DNA from: JAJTCH01 sp040386195
Lineage (GTDB): Bacteria; Pseudomonadota; Alphaproteobacteria; Rickettsiales; UBA1997
Direction: 5' to 3'
Assembly (NCBI GenBank): GCA_040386195.1
Contig: JAZKFV010000001.1
Span: forward strand, 23,011-87,010
Length of the DNA: 64,000 bases
Shown: piece by piece, positions 42,838 through 52,263 of the stretch
Numbering within the stretch: the stretch's first letter is position 1
Layout: each line of letters begins with the position of its first letter
Made by a program: the position numbers and the translations under genes
The notes under the pieces: generated by a model
Databases searched by the model: none
Told to the model about the DNA's origin: nothing
What the model saw: the letters and a program-made list of their open reading frames with translations, nothing else

Positions 42838-43623
42838 ATGCCAATTACCATTCACTGCGCCGCAGATTTTGTCAAAATGCGTCTTGCCGGCAAATTAGCC
42901 GCCGAAATTTTAGATTACATTACCGACTTTGTCGCCGTTGGCGTTACAACTGACGAGCTTAATACTTTGTGTCACAATAAAATCATCGAATCCGGCGCCA
43001 TTCCTGCGCCACTAAATTATAAAGGCTTTCCCAAATCAATCTGCACCTCAATCAACCACGTGGTTTGCCACGGAATTCCGTCGGAGAAAAAACTTAAAGA
43101 TGGCGATATTTTAAATATTGATGTGACCGTAATTTTAGACGGTTGGTATGGCGACACCAGCCGAATGTATTATGTTGGCAAGCCAGCAATCAAAGCATCT
43201 CGACTTTGCCAAGTAACTTATGAGGCAATGATGCTTGGAATTGAGCAAGTCAAACCCGGAAATAAATTAGGCGATATTGGTTTTGCAATTCAAAATTATG
43301 CCGAAAGTCAAGGTTTTTCAGTTGTAAGAGATTATTGCGGACACGGAATTGGCAAGGTTTTTCACACCGAACCAAATGTTTTACATTACGGCAAAAAAGA
43401 TACTGGAATTGTTTTAGAAGAAGGAATGTTCTTCACCATCGAACCCATGATCAACGCTGGAAGCTGGGAAACCATTTTAAACAAACATGATGATTGGACA
43501 GTTACAACCCGCGATAAATCTTTATCCGCACAGTTTGAACACACAATTGGCGTGACTAAAAACGGTTACGAAATTTTTACAACCTCCCCAAAAAATTTAA
43601 ATTTCCCGCCTTATAAAAAGTAA
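42838..43623 (+). CDS. map: Methionine aminopeptidase, type I
   Basis: A 261-residue metalloprotease removing initiator Met. Metal ligands are visible in LNIDVTVILDGWYGDTSRMY (two Asp), GHGIGKVFHTEP (His), FTIEPM (Glu) and AQFEHTIGV (Glu). I chose the ATG at 42838: upstream codons back to 42772 encode residues foreign to the family. It ends one base before metG, so the two are an operon. Confidence 0.92.
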   Translation: MPITIHCAADFVKMRLAGKLAAEILDYITDFVAVGVTTDELNTLCHNKIIESGAIPAPLNYKGFPKSICTSINHVVCHGIPSEKKLKDGDILNIDVTVILDGWYGDTSRMYYVGKPAIKASRLCQVTYEAMMLGIEQVKPGNKLGDIGFAIQNYAESQGFSVVRDYCGHGIGKVFHTEPNVLHYGKKDTGIVLEEGMFFTIEPMINAGSWETILNKHDDWTVTTRDKSLSAQFEHTIGVTKNGYEIFTTSPKNLNFPPYKK

Positions 43624-43624
43624 T

Positions 43625-45181
43625 ATGACTGAAAAAAACTTCTACATCACCTCGCCAATTTATTATGTTAACGATGTTCCGCATATTGGTCACGCCTACA
43701 CATCTCTAGCTTGCGACGTTTTGGCGCGGGCGAAAAGGTTGGAAGGTTTTAATGTGCATTTTTTAACCGGCACTGATGAGCATGGGCAGAAAGTTGAAAA
43801 ATCGGCGGTTTTGCGTGAGAAAACTCCACAACAATTTTGTGATGAAATTTCTCTAAAATTCCGCGAGCTGGCGGATTTTATGGGTTATTCTTATGATGAT
43901 TTTATTAGAACTACAGATGCGCGCCACAAAAAATCAGCGCAAATTTTTTGGGAAAAGTTGGAGAAAAACGGTTGGATTTATAAAGATGTTTATGAAGGTT
44001 GGTATGCGCTGCGTGATGAAGCTTTTTACGGTGAAGATGAATTAGTCAACGGCAAAGCGCCGACTGGCGCAGAGGTGCAGTGGCATAAAGAAGAAAGTTA
44101 TTTTTTCAAATTATCAGCCTTCCAAAATAATTTATTAGCACTTTATGACGCAGTTCCAGATTTTATCCAGCCAGAATCTAAAAGGAACGAAGTCATTTCT
44201 TTTGTAAAATCAGGCTTAAAAGATTTGTCAATTTCACGAACTTCTTTTAAATGGGGAATTGCGGTTCCAAAAGATGAAAAGCATATTATGTATGTTTGGC
44301 TTGACGCTCTAACCAATTATATTTCCGCTCTAAATTTTGGCGAAAATGACGACAAACTTTATCAAAAATTTTGGCATAACACCGAAGATTCACCAATCCA
44401 CATCGTTGGCAAAGACATTTTGCGTTTCCATTGCGTTTATTGGCCAGCCTTTTTAATGGCGGCAGATTTGCCACTTCCTAATCGCATTTTTGCTCATGGT
44501 TGGTGGACAAATGAAGGGCAGAAAATTTCTAAATCTTTAGGAAATGTCATTGATCCGTATCGGGAAATTGCTTGGTTGGAAAGCTTTAAATATAAAGAAG
44601 GCGAAGCAGAAAAAAATATTTCTCGGGCAACCGCAATTGATTATTTCCGCTATTTTTTATTAAAAGAAGTTCCCTTCGGAAATGACGGCGATTATTCACG
44701 CGAGAACCTAATCAACCGCGTAAATGCTGAGCTCGCCAATAATATCGGCAATTTGGTGCAAAGATCTTTGTCAATGATTATCAAAAATTGCGATAGCCAA
44801 ATTCCAGATTGCGAACATTTGCCGCCTCAAGATTATTCGCATATTTTAAGCGATATTAATCAGTTGGCTTTCAATCACGCTTTAGAAAAAATCATCGATC
44901 TTTCCAATCACGCCAACAAATATTTCAACGACCAAGCGCCGTGGAGTTTGAAGAAAGAAGGGAAGGTTGATGAGATGAAACAAGTTTTATTTCAAACCGC
45001 TGAAAATATTAGAATTATTACCTTGTTGCTTTTGCCTTTTATTCCGCAGTCGGCGAATAGAATTTTGGATTTGCTTAGTGTAAAAGTTGAAGAGAGAAAT
45101 CTGGTAAGCTTACATCATCGCATTCAAGCCGGACAAAAAATTAATTCACCGCAAATTATTTTCCCGAATATTAGAATATAA
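43625..45181 (+). CDS. metG: Methionyl-tRNA synthetase
   Basis: A 518-residue class I synthetase charging tRNA-Met. HIGH is PHIGH at residues 19-23 and the KMSKS loop is KISKS near 300. The Cys-rich zinc knuckle of some MetRS types is absent (the region reads LRDEAFYGEDEL), placing it in the short subclass without that insertion and without the C-terminal dimerisation domain. Follows map directly. Confidence 0.95.
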   Translation: MTEKNFYITSPIYYVNDVPHIGHAYTSLACDVLARAKRLEGFNVHFLTGTDEHGQKVEKSAVLREKTPQQFCDEISLKFRELADFMGYSYDDFIRTTDARHKKSAQIFWEKLEKNGWIYKDVYEGWYALRDEAFYGEDELVNGKAPTGAEVQWHKEESYFFKLSAFQNNLLALYDAVPDFIQPESKRNEVISFVKSGLKDLSISRTSFKWGIAVPKDEKHIMYVWLDALTNYISALNFGENDDKLYQKFWHNTEDSPIHIVGKDILRFHCVYWPAFLMAADLPLPNRIFAHGWWTNEGQKISKSLGNVIDPYREIAWLESFKYKEGEAEKNISRATAIDYFRYFLLKEVPFGNDGDYSRENLINRVNAELANNIGNLVQRSLSMIIKNCDSQIPDCEHLPPQDYSHILSDINQLAFNHALEKIIDLSNHANKYFNDQAPWSLKKEGKVDEMKQVLFQTAENIRIITLLLLPFIPQSANRILDLLSVKVEERNLVSLHHRIQAGQKINSPQIIFPNIRI

Positions 45182-45281
45182 CTGTCATCCTGAGCGCAGC
45201 GAAGGATCTCATGAAGCGCGCCGTGAATCAAGACTGAACGCGCTTCATGAGATCCTTCGCTGCGCTCAGGATGACAGTTAA
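45182..45281. repeat. Palindromic repeat, family B (near-perfect copy)
   Basis: Arms of about 38 bases, GTCATCCTGAGCGCAGCGAA... and its reverse complement, enclose a spacer CCGTGAATCAAGACTGAA. It follows the metG stop and could end transcription of both metG and the convergent queC. Other copies: 22129-22233 (decayed) and 63920-64000. Confidence 0.9.
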
Positions 45282-45297
45282 AGATTGGATGGTAGCG

Positions 45298-45978
45298 CTA
45301 AATATATTTATAAGGATCAGCAATTCCATTTTCGGCAAAACCTTTCAAACGAAACTGGCAAGAATCGCAAGTCTTGCAACCATAAACTTCGCCAGCTTTT
45401 ACAATCGGATCATAACAGCTATGAGCAATTGAATAATCAACGCCCAAATCCAAACCAATTTTGATAATTTCTTTTTTACTCAAATCAATTAACGGAGTTT
45501 GAATTCTCAATTTTTGCCCGCCAACCGATCTTGCTGTTGCCAAATTCGCCATTTTTTCAAAAGCGTTAATAAATTCAGGTCGACAATCCGGATAGCCGCT
45601 ATAATCAACCGCATTCACGCCAATAAAAATATCATTAGCGCCAATTACTTCGGCATAGCCAAGTGAATAAGAAAGAAAAATTGTGTTGCGCGCCGGAACA
45701 TAAGTTATCGGAATCTGATCAGAGTCAGGTTGATTTTTCGGAACAGCAATTTCATCCGTCAAAGCACTTCCACCAAAAACCCGCAAATCAATTTTAGCGG
45801 TTTTATGTTCTTTAACTTCAAAAAATTCAGCAATTTTTTTCGCGGCCTCTAACTCCACCATATGCCTTTGCCCATAATCAAAACTAAGCGCATAAAGTTG
45901 ATAACCTTCTTTGCTGGCAATTGCCGCAACCGTTGCCGAATCAAGCCCGCCGCTGAGTAGAATTACCGCTTTTTTCAT
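45298..45978 (-). CDS. queC: 7-cyano-7-deazaguanine synthase QueC
   Basis: A 226-residue ATP-dependent enzyme forming preQ0 for queuosine in tRNA. The PP-loop SGGLDSATVAA is at residues 9-19 and the zinc-binding cysteines are in the C-terminal stretch SCYDPIVKAGEVYGCKTCDSC. Other que genes are not in the window. It runs convergent to metG and divergent from tRNA-Val. Confidence 0.93.
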   Translation of the reverse strand: MKKAVILLSGGLDSATVAAIASKEGYQLYALSFDYGQRHMVELEAAKKIAEFFEVKEHKTAKIDLRVFGGSALTDEIAVPKNQPDSDQIPITYVPARNTIFLSYSLGYAEVIGANDIFIGVNAVDYSGYPDCRPEFINAFEKMANLATARSVGGQKLRIQTPLIDLSKKEIIKIGLDLGVDYSIAHSCYDPIVKAGEVYGCKTCDSCQFRLKGFAENGIADPYKYI

Positions 45979-46090
45979 TGGATTAAAAAAAATAATTTAA
46001 GAAGCGCGGCAGCATAAACTAGCGCAGCAATAAAATCATCTGGATTTTTAGAATCGATAAAAGATAATCCCGAGCTTCAATTATTTTAAC

Positions 46091-46169
<79 letters not shown>

Positions 46170-46214
46170 TATACGTAAAGGATTGTAGATTTTTCAACAA
46201 ACAATTCTTTTTCT

Positions 46215-46235
46215 TTATGCTACCTATATGCTACT
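46215..46235. promoter_or_regulatory. Putative integrase arm-type sites, left end
   Basis: TTATGCTACCTATATGCTAC at 46215-46234 is repeated exactly at 59665-59684. Each copy is two ATGCTAC(C/T) boxes with an 11-base period, as expected for arm sites bound by the N-terminal domain of a tyrosine integrase. Confidence 0.6.
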
Positions 46236-46262
46236 TTCACATTAAATAACCTAATCTACACA

Positions 46263-47231
46263 ATGAGCAAAAACGAACTGCATTATATATTTGATGATGC
46301 GGAGGATTTGGTATTTTTGCTTTATGTACTATTTTATAATGATTTAGAGAAAGAGTTTGGTGATAACGATATTGCGGTTGGTAATTATGATGCGATATTA
46401 AAGGCTATAGAAAGTGATCCAAAAAAATTACAATTTCTAAAAACACTAGAAAAATCCCTCAATTCTGGAATATTAAAACCAAAAAACTCCAAAAAAATCC
46501 ATAGCCTAAATAATGTTAGCATTAATGTTTTATTATTTGCCGCATGGACATCAAAACAAACTATTACTTCTTCTAGAATCTTTGATAACTCTATAGAGAT
46601 CCTAATTGATTCTCAGGAAAAGAAAAAGCGCATTTCATCTTTCAAGAAAAAGCTTTTACCAAAAGAGCAATTTGAGACTTTATCAAAAAAAGAACCTTTG
46701 TGGAACATCTGCCAAGCAATTCTCTATGTTTCTGGGTATAGAGGCTTTGATAATTGTGATCAAGACCATGAGTGCATAAAAAGCGATAAAGAATTAAATA
46801 AAATTCTGAATTATGCCATCGATAGCAAGAAAATCCACGAACTGAGTTTTACTGACAGAGATTTGTGCTCTCCCGATCACAAACTTTATGTTAAGCCACG
46901 GGAATTTATTGAGTGGGCAAAAAAACGATTTATAGAGTCGCCATTTATTTACAAAGAAGGTGTCAATATAGAAGGCGCAAATTCTACAAAAAAAGCCACT
47001 TCATATATTACCCCAGATATGCAATTAATGTTTGATGCTGTTGAAAAGTTTTGGTCAGATTATAATTTAGAAAAACCAAATCATCATATCGCACCAGTTA
47101 AAAGCAGTGTCGTTGACTGGTTACTTGAAGAGGCTAAAAAGCGGAAAATAGACTTTAGCAAAACCAGAGCCGAGCATATGGACACAATAATTCGCTGCCC
47201 AAAATCCAGAAAAGGTGGCAGCACATTTTAG
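46263..47231 (+). CDS. Uncharacterised island protein
   Basis: A 322-residue soluble protein of unknown function. The N-terminal half is acidic and helical (LHYIFDDAEDLVFLLYVLFYNDLEKEFG). The middle has KLYVKPREFIEWAKKRF. The end has YITPDMQLMFDAVEKFW, VKSSVVDWLLEEAKKR and HMDTIIRCPKSRKGG. The last section resembles the C-terminus of hypothetical proteins often seen beside integrases in proteobacterial islands, but no activity is known to me. It is the first gene after attL and faces the AlpA-like regulator. Confidence 0.6.
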   Translation: MSKNELHYIFDDAEDLVFLLYVLFYNDLEKEFGDNDIAVGNYDAILKAIESDPKKLQFLKTLEKSLNSGILKPKNSKKIHSLNNVSINVLLFAAWTSKQTITSSRIFDNSIEILIDSQEKKKRISSFKKKLLPKEQFETLSKKEPLWNICQAILYVSGYRGFDNCDQDHECIKSDKELNKILNYAIDSKKIHELSFTDRDLCSPDHKLYVKPREFIEWAKKRFIESPFIYKEGVNIEGANSTKKATSYITPDMQLMFDAVEKFWSDYNLEKPNHHIAPVKSSVVDWLLEEAKKRKIDFSKTRAEHMDTIIRCPKSRKGGSTF

Positions 47232-47307
47232 CTACCCCCCCGACCCCCTGAGGGCTACCTATCCCACAGTCAGATAATTTTATATTTAAATTTCCCCAGA
47301 ATAGTCA

Positions 47308-47331
47308 ACTCCAATATTAATCAATTGGAGT
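47308..47331 (+). promoter_or_regulatory. Inverted repeat covering the AlpA-like gene's ribosome-binding site
   Basis: Perfect arms ACTCCAAT/ATTGGAGT (8 bases, loop 8) end 5 bases before the ATG at 47337. The right arm contains the GGAG ribosome-binding site, so an RNA hairpin would hide it. It could equally be a dimer operator in DNA. Confidence 0.55.
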
Positions 47332-47336
47332 AAATC

Positions 47337-47531
47337 ATGAGTAACAATAAACTATTAACCAGAAAAGAAGCTGCCAAGTTTCTAGGATTATCCGAAGGCA
47401 CTCTTGCCGTTTGGAAAGTAACCAAGCGCTACCCTCTACCACTTATCAAAGTTGGTCGTTTAGTCAAATATAGAGAATCTGACCTCATCCAATTTCTTGA
47501 TAAAATGACCGACCCCCAAATCAGATCTTAG
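47337..47531 (+). CDS. AlpA/excisionase-like HTH regulator
   Basis: A 64-residue winged-helix protein of the excisionase/AlpA type: LLTRKEAAKFLGLSEGTLAVWK is the helix-turn-helix and LPLIKVGRLVKYRESDLIQFLDK the wing and last helix. Such proteins activate integrase genes or direct excision. It lies 10 bases before the next gene. Confidence 0.85.
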   Translation: MSNNKLLTRKEAAKFLGLSEGTLAVWKVTKRYPLPLIKVGRLVKYRESDLIQFLDKMTDPQIRS

Positions 47532-47541
47532 GGGCTTTGAT

Positions 47542-48045
47542 ATGACAAGGAAAAAAGCCAAAAGAAAACTTAATACAAGACGAATCAAAGCAAAGTCCTC
47601 TTACTATGTTCATGAGTTGGCAAATACTCTCGGCGTTTGTCCAAATACAATTCACAACATTATAAAAGCTGGGCTTCCAGTTATTGATGGGTCTTATCCA
47701 TATTTAATAATGGGAGAAGAGGCGATTGCTTTTATCAAGAAACGACAAGAAAAATCAAAAGCCATTCCAGAGCCAGATGAAATTTATTGTATGGGTTCAA
47801 ATTGTCGAAAACAAACCAAAATAAAAAATGGAGAAGTGATGCTGGAAATTACCGCTCCCAAAATTGGGAAATTGAAAGGAATTTGTGAAGCATGTGGGTC
47901 AAAAACTAGCAGACTCATATCTCTTGCAAAGCTTCCTGAATTTCAAAAAGTTTTAAAAATTCAGCAACTACCAAATCAACCATTAATACAAAGCTTTAAT
48001 AACAGCACTATTTGTGAAACTAAACAGGAATTAAAAAATGCGTAA
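47542..48045 (+). CDS. HTH protein with zinc-ribbon-like cysteines
   Basis: A 167-residue protein. Residues about 18-65 form a DNA-binding HTH (YYVHELANTLGVCPNTIHNIIKAG). Residues about 88-122 carry four Cys in two groups (YCMGSNCRK...GICEACGSK), a likely zinc ribbon. Its last 8 bases overlap the recombinase gene that follows, so the two are coupled and probably act together. Confidence 0.7.
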   Translation: MTRKKAKRKLNTRRIKAKSSYYVHELANTLGVCPNTIHNIIKAGLPVIDGSYPYLIMGEEAIAFIKKRQEKSKAIPEPDEIYCMGSNCRKQTKIKNGEVMLEITAPKIGKLKGICEACGSKTSRLISLAKLPEFQKVLKIQQLPNQPLIQSFNNSTICETKQELKNA

Positions 48046-49129
48046 ATACAACAACGAAAATGAGATAATAAAAAAGAAGTATTTGGTCGATATGGACGAA
48101 GGAGATGGGTTTAGTAAAAAAACCATTGAAGGCGCAGAAAACGCAATAAATCGTTTTCTAGATTACACCAATAATGAGTGTTTTAAAAACACCAACTCAA
48201 GCAAAATAAAAGAATTTAAGAATGGTCTTTTGGTTACTAAAAATAAAAATGGCGGCAAATTAAGTCTTTCCACAATTGAACATACTTTAAAACCCCTGCA
48301 AAGATTTTTTAAATGGCTCAAAAAAGAAGATGGCTATAAGAAAAAACTCAAATTATTGGATTTAAGATTTCTTAATTTGAATAGAGAGGATAGACAAAAA
48401 GCTCACCCCAGAAAAAAAATAAAAGAATACTACAGCATTGAGCAAGTTGGTTTAGCTCTTAATTTCAATCCTAAAAATATTGTCGAAATGCGCGATAGGG
48501 CAATTGTTGCCATTCTTGCCTGCACAGCCATGAGACATGAATCTCTTATTACTGCCAAAATTAAGCATGTTAACCTTGTGCAAGAGGCGCTAATTCAAGA
48601 TCCCAGCACAATGAGCACAAAAAATAGCACATTGATAAATACAAAAATGATCCCAATAAATGACTACATACCGCAAATTGTTATTAATTGGGCTAAGTAT
48701 CTTAAAGAAGATCTTTATTTTGGCGATGAAGATCCTTTATTTCCAAAAGAACAGTTGCAACATAACGAACATAACCAATTTGTTGGTGGCGTTGCTATTT
48801 CTAAGGAGCATATAGCAAACCACAACTCTATACCAAAAATAATAAAGCGTGTTTTTGCAAGAGTAGGATTAGAGTATCGAAACCCGCATAGCTTTAGAGA
48901 TATGCTGACTGCACACATATTAGCAAATTATGGCACTCAAGAAGCTGTCGCTCTTAGTATGAATTTTGGACATAAAAACTTAGCTACTCTTATTAATAAT
49001 TACTACAACCCAACACCAGAGCAGCAATTTGATATTTTGTCGAGAATCGGAAAAACAAAAAAGAAGGAGAGCGATATAAGCAACGAACAGATAATTGAAT
49101 ATTTAAAGACACAAATGGAGAAAAAATAA
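48038..49129 (+). CDS. Tyrosine recombinase (second, internal)
   Basis: A 363-residue XerC/D-like recombinase. The SAM-like core-binding domain (about 20-110: KKTIEGAENAINRFLDYT, STIEHTLKPLQRFFKWLKKE) is followed by the catalytic domain with Arg166 (TAMRHESL), the HSFRD box near 284-288, a GHKNLAT His near 305, and Tyr near 322 (NNYYNP). All catalytic positions seem present. It is distinct from the P4-like integrase at the right end. It could invert or resolve internal DNA or act on another site. It is coupled to the HTH/zinc-ribbon gene. Confidence 0.88.
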   Translation: MRKYNNENEIIKKKYLVDMDEGDGFSKKTIEGAENAINRFLDYTNNECFKNTNSSKIKEFKNGLLVTKNKNGGKLSLSTIEHTLKPLQRFFKWLKKEDGYKKKLKLLDLRFLNLNREDRQKAHPRKKIKEYYSIEQVGLALNFNPKNIVEMRDRAIVAILACTAMRHESLITAKIKHVNLVQEALIQDPSTMSTKNSTLINTKMIPINDYIPQIVINWAKYLKEDLYFGDEDPLFPKEQLQHNEHNQFVGGVAISKEHIANHNSIPKIIKRVFARVGLEYRNPHSFRDMLTAHILANYGTQEAVALSMNFGHKNLATLINNYYNPTPEQQFDILSRIGKTKKKESDISNEQIIEYLKTQMEKK

Positions 49130-49213
49130 GCACAATATAAAAAGCTGTTAAAAAATTCTAAATCTTTCTAAATTAAGTTATCATTGTTTTAATAAAACTA
49201 AATTTAGATAAAA

Positions 49214-51253
49214 ATGGTTGATAACGTTAAAGAGCTTGCAGGCTTTATTTGGAGTGTTGCAGATTTATTGAGGGGGGATTTTAAGCAATCTGAATATGGA
49301 AAAGTAATTTTGCCTTTTACCGTTTTAAGAAGATTGGATTGCATTCTTGAGCCCAATAAAATTGCCTTTGACAAGGCTTACGAAGAAAAAAAAGCGCAAC
49401 TCAACGGCAATGTTCCAGAGCCAATAATCAAATCTATTTCAAAAGGAAGTTTTTATAACATCTCCCGCTTTACCTTTAAATCACTTTTAGACGATCCAAG
49501 TCAAATAAAGAAAAACATCAAGAAATATATCGATGGCTACAGCGATAACGTGCTTAATATCATGGGTCATTTTGAAATTGAAAAGCAAATAGATAAACTT
49601 GAAAGCGCCGATTTACTTTATTTAGTATCTCAAAAATTCAGCAACATAGATCTTCATCCAGAACGCGTAAGCAATACAGAAATGGGTTATGCTTTTGAAG
49701 AGCTAATTCGTCGCTTTGCTGAATTATCCAATGAAACTGCTGGTGAACATTTCACCCCTCGTGAAGTAATTCACCTTATGGTTAATATTATTTTCAACGG
49801 TGAGAATGAAAATAAATTACTTACCAATGACAGCAAGATATACAAAATCTATGATCCAGCATGTGGAACTGGCGGTATGTTGTCAGAGTCTCAGCATTTC
49901 TTAAATAATCTAAATACTAGCATCAAAACCGTTTTATTTGGTCAAGAAATAAACCCCGAATCATCAGCAATTTGCACTTCTGATATGATTATTAAAGGGC
50001 AAGAGGTAGATCATATTGTCTACGGGGACACTTTAAAAAATGATGGTTTAGTTAATGAGAATTTTGATTACATGCTTTGCAATCCTCCTTTTGGAGTTGA
50101 ATGGAAAAAGCAAGAAAAGGAAGTAAAAAAAGAATATGAATTACAAGGTTATAATGGGCGTTTTGGTGCTGGCTTGCCTCGCATAAATGATGGTTCATTG
50201 TTATTTTTGCAAACTATGTTGTCAAAAATGATACCAGTTAAGAAAAATGATAAAGGGCAAGAAGTTGGTGGAAGTCGCATTGCAATTGTTTTTAATGGTT
50301 CGCCATTATTTACAGGAAGCGCAGGAAGTGGGGAATCTAATATCAGAAAATGGATCATAGAAAATGATTGGCTAGAATCAGTGATTGCCTTACCTAATGA
50401 TCTTTTTTACAACACGGGAATTGCCACTTATATTTGGGTTTTAACCAATAGAAAAGAACAAAAACGCAAAGGAAAAATCCAACTTATTAACGCAGTGGGT
50501 TTTTATGAAAAGATGCGCAAAAGTCTTGGAAGTAAAAGAAATCAAATCAGCGATGCCCAGATTGACAAAATCACCAGTATCTACGGTAAATTTGAACAAA
50601 ATGGATTAACCAAAATCTTTGATAATGATGATTTTGGCTATGAAAGAATAACAGTTGAAAGACCTTTAAGACTTCGCTTTGATATTAACCCAGAGACAAT
50701 TTCTCTATTGCAAGAAAGTAATGCTTTTAAAGTTTTAGCAACATCAAAGAAAAAAGGTGATGCAGGAAATAAAGAAATTGAAGAAGGTAAAAAATTACAA
50801 ACTCAAATTATCAACATTCTAAGTGTCAATATTGATAAAAGCTGGATGGATGAAGAGATTTTTAGTAAGGACATAAAAGCTATCTTCTCTAAAAAATCAC
50901 TAAAACTAGACGCAAAACTATTAAAAATATTAACAGAGGGTTTAAGCCAGCGTGATGAAGAAGCTAAAATAGTTAAAGACGGCAAAGGCAATCCAAAAAC
51001 CGATCCAACCTTAAGAGACAATGAAAATATTCCTCTAAAAGAAGATATTGAAGAATATTTTAAACGAGAAGTTTTACCTCATGTTCCAGATGCTTGGATT
51101 GATCATAGCAAAACTGTTAGGGGCTATGAAATTCCTTTTGCAAGGCATTTTTACAAATATGTTCCACCAAGAAAATTAGAAGAGATAGAAAGTGAATTAA
51201 ATACACTACAAAAAGAAATATTAGGACTTATGAGTGAGGTAGAAAATGACTAA
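49214..51253 (+). CDS. hsdM: Type I restriction-modification methyltransferase subunit HsdM
   Basis: A 679-residue N6-adenine methyltransferase. The N-terminal HsdM bundle (FIWSVADLLRGDFKQSEYGKV) precedes GEHFTPREVIHLM, the SAM-binding motif DPACGTGGM near 214 and catalytic NPPFG near 290. It is longer than the usual 500 or so because of a C-terminal extension (about 480-679) containing helices and a coiled-coil end. The product methylates the site set by HsdS and belongs to both methylase and restriction complexes. First gene of the six-gene operon; overlaps the next gene by 8 bases. Confidence 0.93.
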   Translation: MVDNVKELAGFIWSVADLLRGDFKQSEYGKVILPFTVLRRLDCILEPNKIAFDKAYEEKKAQLNGNVPEPIIKSISKGSFYNISRFTFKSLLDDPSQIKKNIKKYIDGYSDNVLNIMGHFEIEKQIDKLESADLLYLVSQKFSNIDLHPERVSNTEMGYAFEELIRRFAELSNETAGEHFTPREVIHLMVNIIFNGENENKLLTNDSKIYKIYDPACGTGGMLSESQHFLNNLNTSIKTVLFGQEINPESSAICTSDMIIKGQEVDHIVYGDTLKNDGLVNENFDYMLCNPPFGVEWKKQEKEVKKEYELQGYNGRFGAGLPRINDGSLLFLQTMLSKMIPVKKNDKGQEVGGSRIAIVFNGSPLFTGSAGSGESNIRKWIIENDWLESVIALPNDLFYNTGIATYIWVLTNRKEQKRKGKIQLINAVGFYEKMRKSLGSKRNQISDAQIDKITSIYGKFEQNGLTKIFDNDDFGYERITVERPLRLRFDINPETISLLQESNAFKVLATSKKKGDAGNKEIEEGKKLQTQIINILSVNIDKSWMDEEIFSKDIKAIFSKKSLKLDAKLLKILTEGLSQRDEEAKIVKDGKGNPKTDPTLRDNENIPLKEDIEEYFKREVLPHVPDAWIDHSKTVRGYEIPFARHFYKYVPPRKLEEIESELNTLQKEILGLMSEVEND

Positions 51254-52262
51254 AAATTTAAAAGACTTAACCACTTCTGTTATTGCAAGGCAAAGTGCCT
51301 TAAATAACCCTTTTGCTATACAAAAAATAGAAAAAGAGTTTAAGCTTGATGGAATTTTATGGAATGGAAACCCCGTATTTTTAAAAAGCCAAGTAGCTGC
51401 ATTGTTTGATATTGATGAAAGGACAATTAATAGATATTTAGAATCTAGCGAGGATGAATTAAAAAAGAACGGTTATAGGGTTTTGAGGGGTGATGAACTC
51501 AATGAACTAAAGGATTTTCTTGTTGCTCAGGACATTGATGTCCCGAGCAAAACCACTCAACTTGGCATATTTAATTTTCGTTCTGTTTTAAATCTTGCGA
51601 TGCTATTAACCGAAAGTCAAAAAGCTAGGGAGATAAGATCTAGAATATTAGATATTGCCATGGATGTAATTGCCCAAAAATCTGGAGGTCATACAAAATA
51701 TATCAATCAAAGAGATGGTGATTATTTAGACGCTTCTTTTCAAGAGGAGAACTATCGAAAGAAATTCACAAACGCGTTAGGCAAATATGTTGAGAATTTT
51801 CCATTCAAATATCAAAATTTTACAGACAGAATTTATAAAAGTATTTTCCAAGAAAAAGCCACAGAATATCGAAAAATACTAAATCTGCATTTTAAGGAAA
51901 ATGTCAGGGATACGATGTATTCTGAACTATTAGAATTAATCTCAGCTTATGAAAATGGATTAGCTCATTTAATTGAAAAAAAATATAATGAACTTGGAAA
52001 ACAATTAAATTATTCAGAGCTAAAAGAGGTATTTGATTCATTTGAGGATAATAAGGCTTTTGAACCATTGATAAATTCAGCTAGAACTAAACTGGCAAGC
52101 AGAGACTTGACTTTTAGAGATGCCCTACATCACAAGCTGGAGACTTACATAAAGTCTATTTCAGAAGCTGATTATGAAAAGTTTTTGGGTGAAAAAAGCA
52201 AAGATCTAGAAGAAAGAATCAAAGAAGATTTGGCGGTTTATAAAAGATTGAAGGATAGATAA
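51246..52262 (+). CDS. RhuM-like DNA-binding protein
   Basis: A 338-residue protein of the RhuM type (named from a Salmonella pathogenicity-island gene). The N-terminal half (NPVFLKSQVAALFDIDERTINRYLESSEDELKKNGYR) is a DNA-binding-like region common to such proteins, followed by FNFRSVLNLAMLLTESQKAREIRSRILD. The C-terminal half is helical and ends in a coiled coil. It overlaps hsdM and is one base from the doc-like gene, the place expected for a Doc antitoxin. It is not a known Phd-type antitoxin; the antitoxin role is inference from position. Confidence 0.75.
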   Translation: MTKNLKDLTTSVIARQSALNNPFAIQKIEKEFKLDGILWNGNPVFLKSQVAALFDIDERTINRYLESSEDELKKNGYRVLRGDELNELKDFLVAQDIDVPSKTTQLGIFNFRSVLNLAMLLTESQKAREIRSRILDIAMDVIAQKSGGHTKYINQRDGDYLDASFQEENYRKKFTNALGKYVENFPFKYQNFTDRIYKSIFQEKATEYRKILNLHFKENVRDTMYSELLELISAYENGLAHLIEKKYNELGKQLNYSELKEVFDSFEDNKAFEPLINSARTKLASRDLTFRDALHHKLETYIKSISEADYEKFLGEKSKDLEERIKEDLAVYKRLKDR

Positions 52263-52263
52263 A

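Noticed and set aside
45979..46090. Possible preQ1 riboswitch before queC
   Set aside because: No preQ1 aptamer-like pattern could be seen in the short leader.
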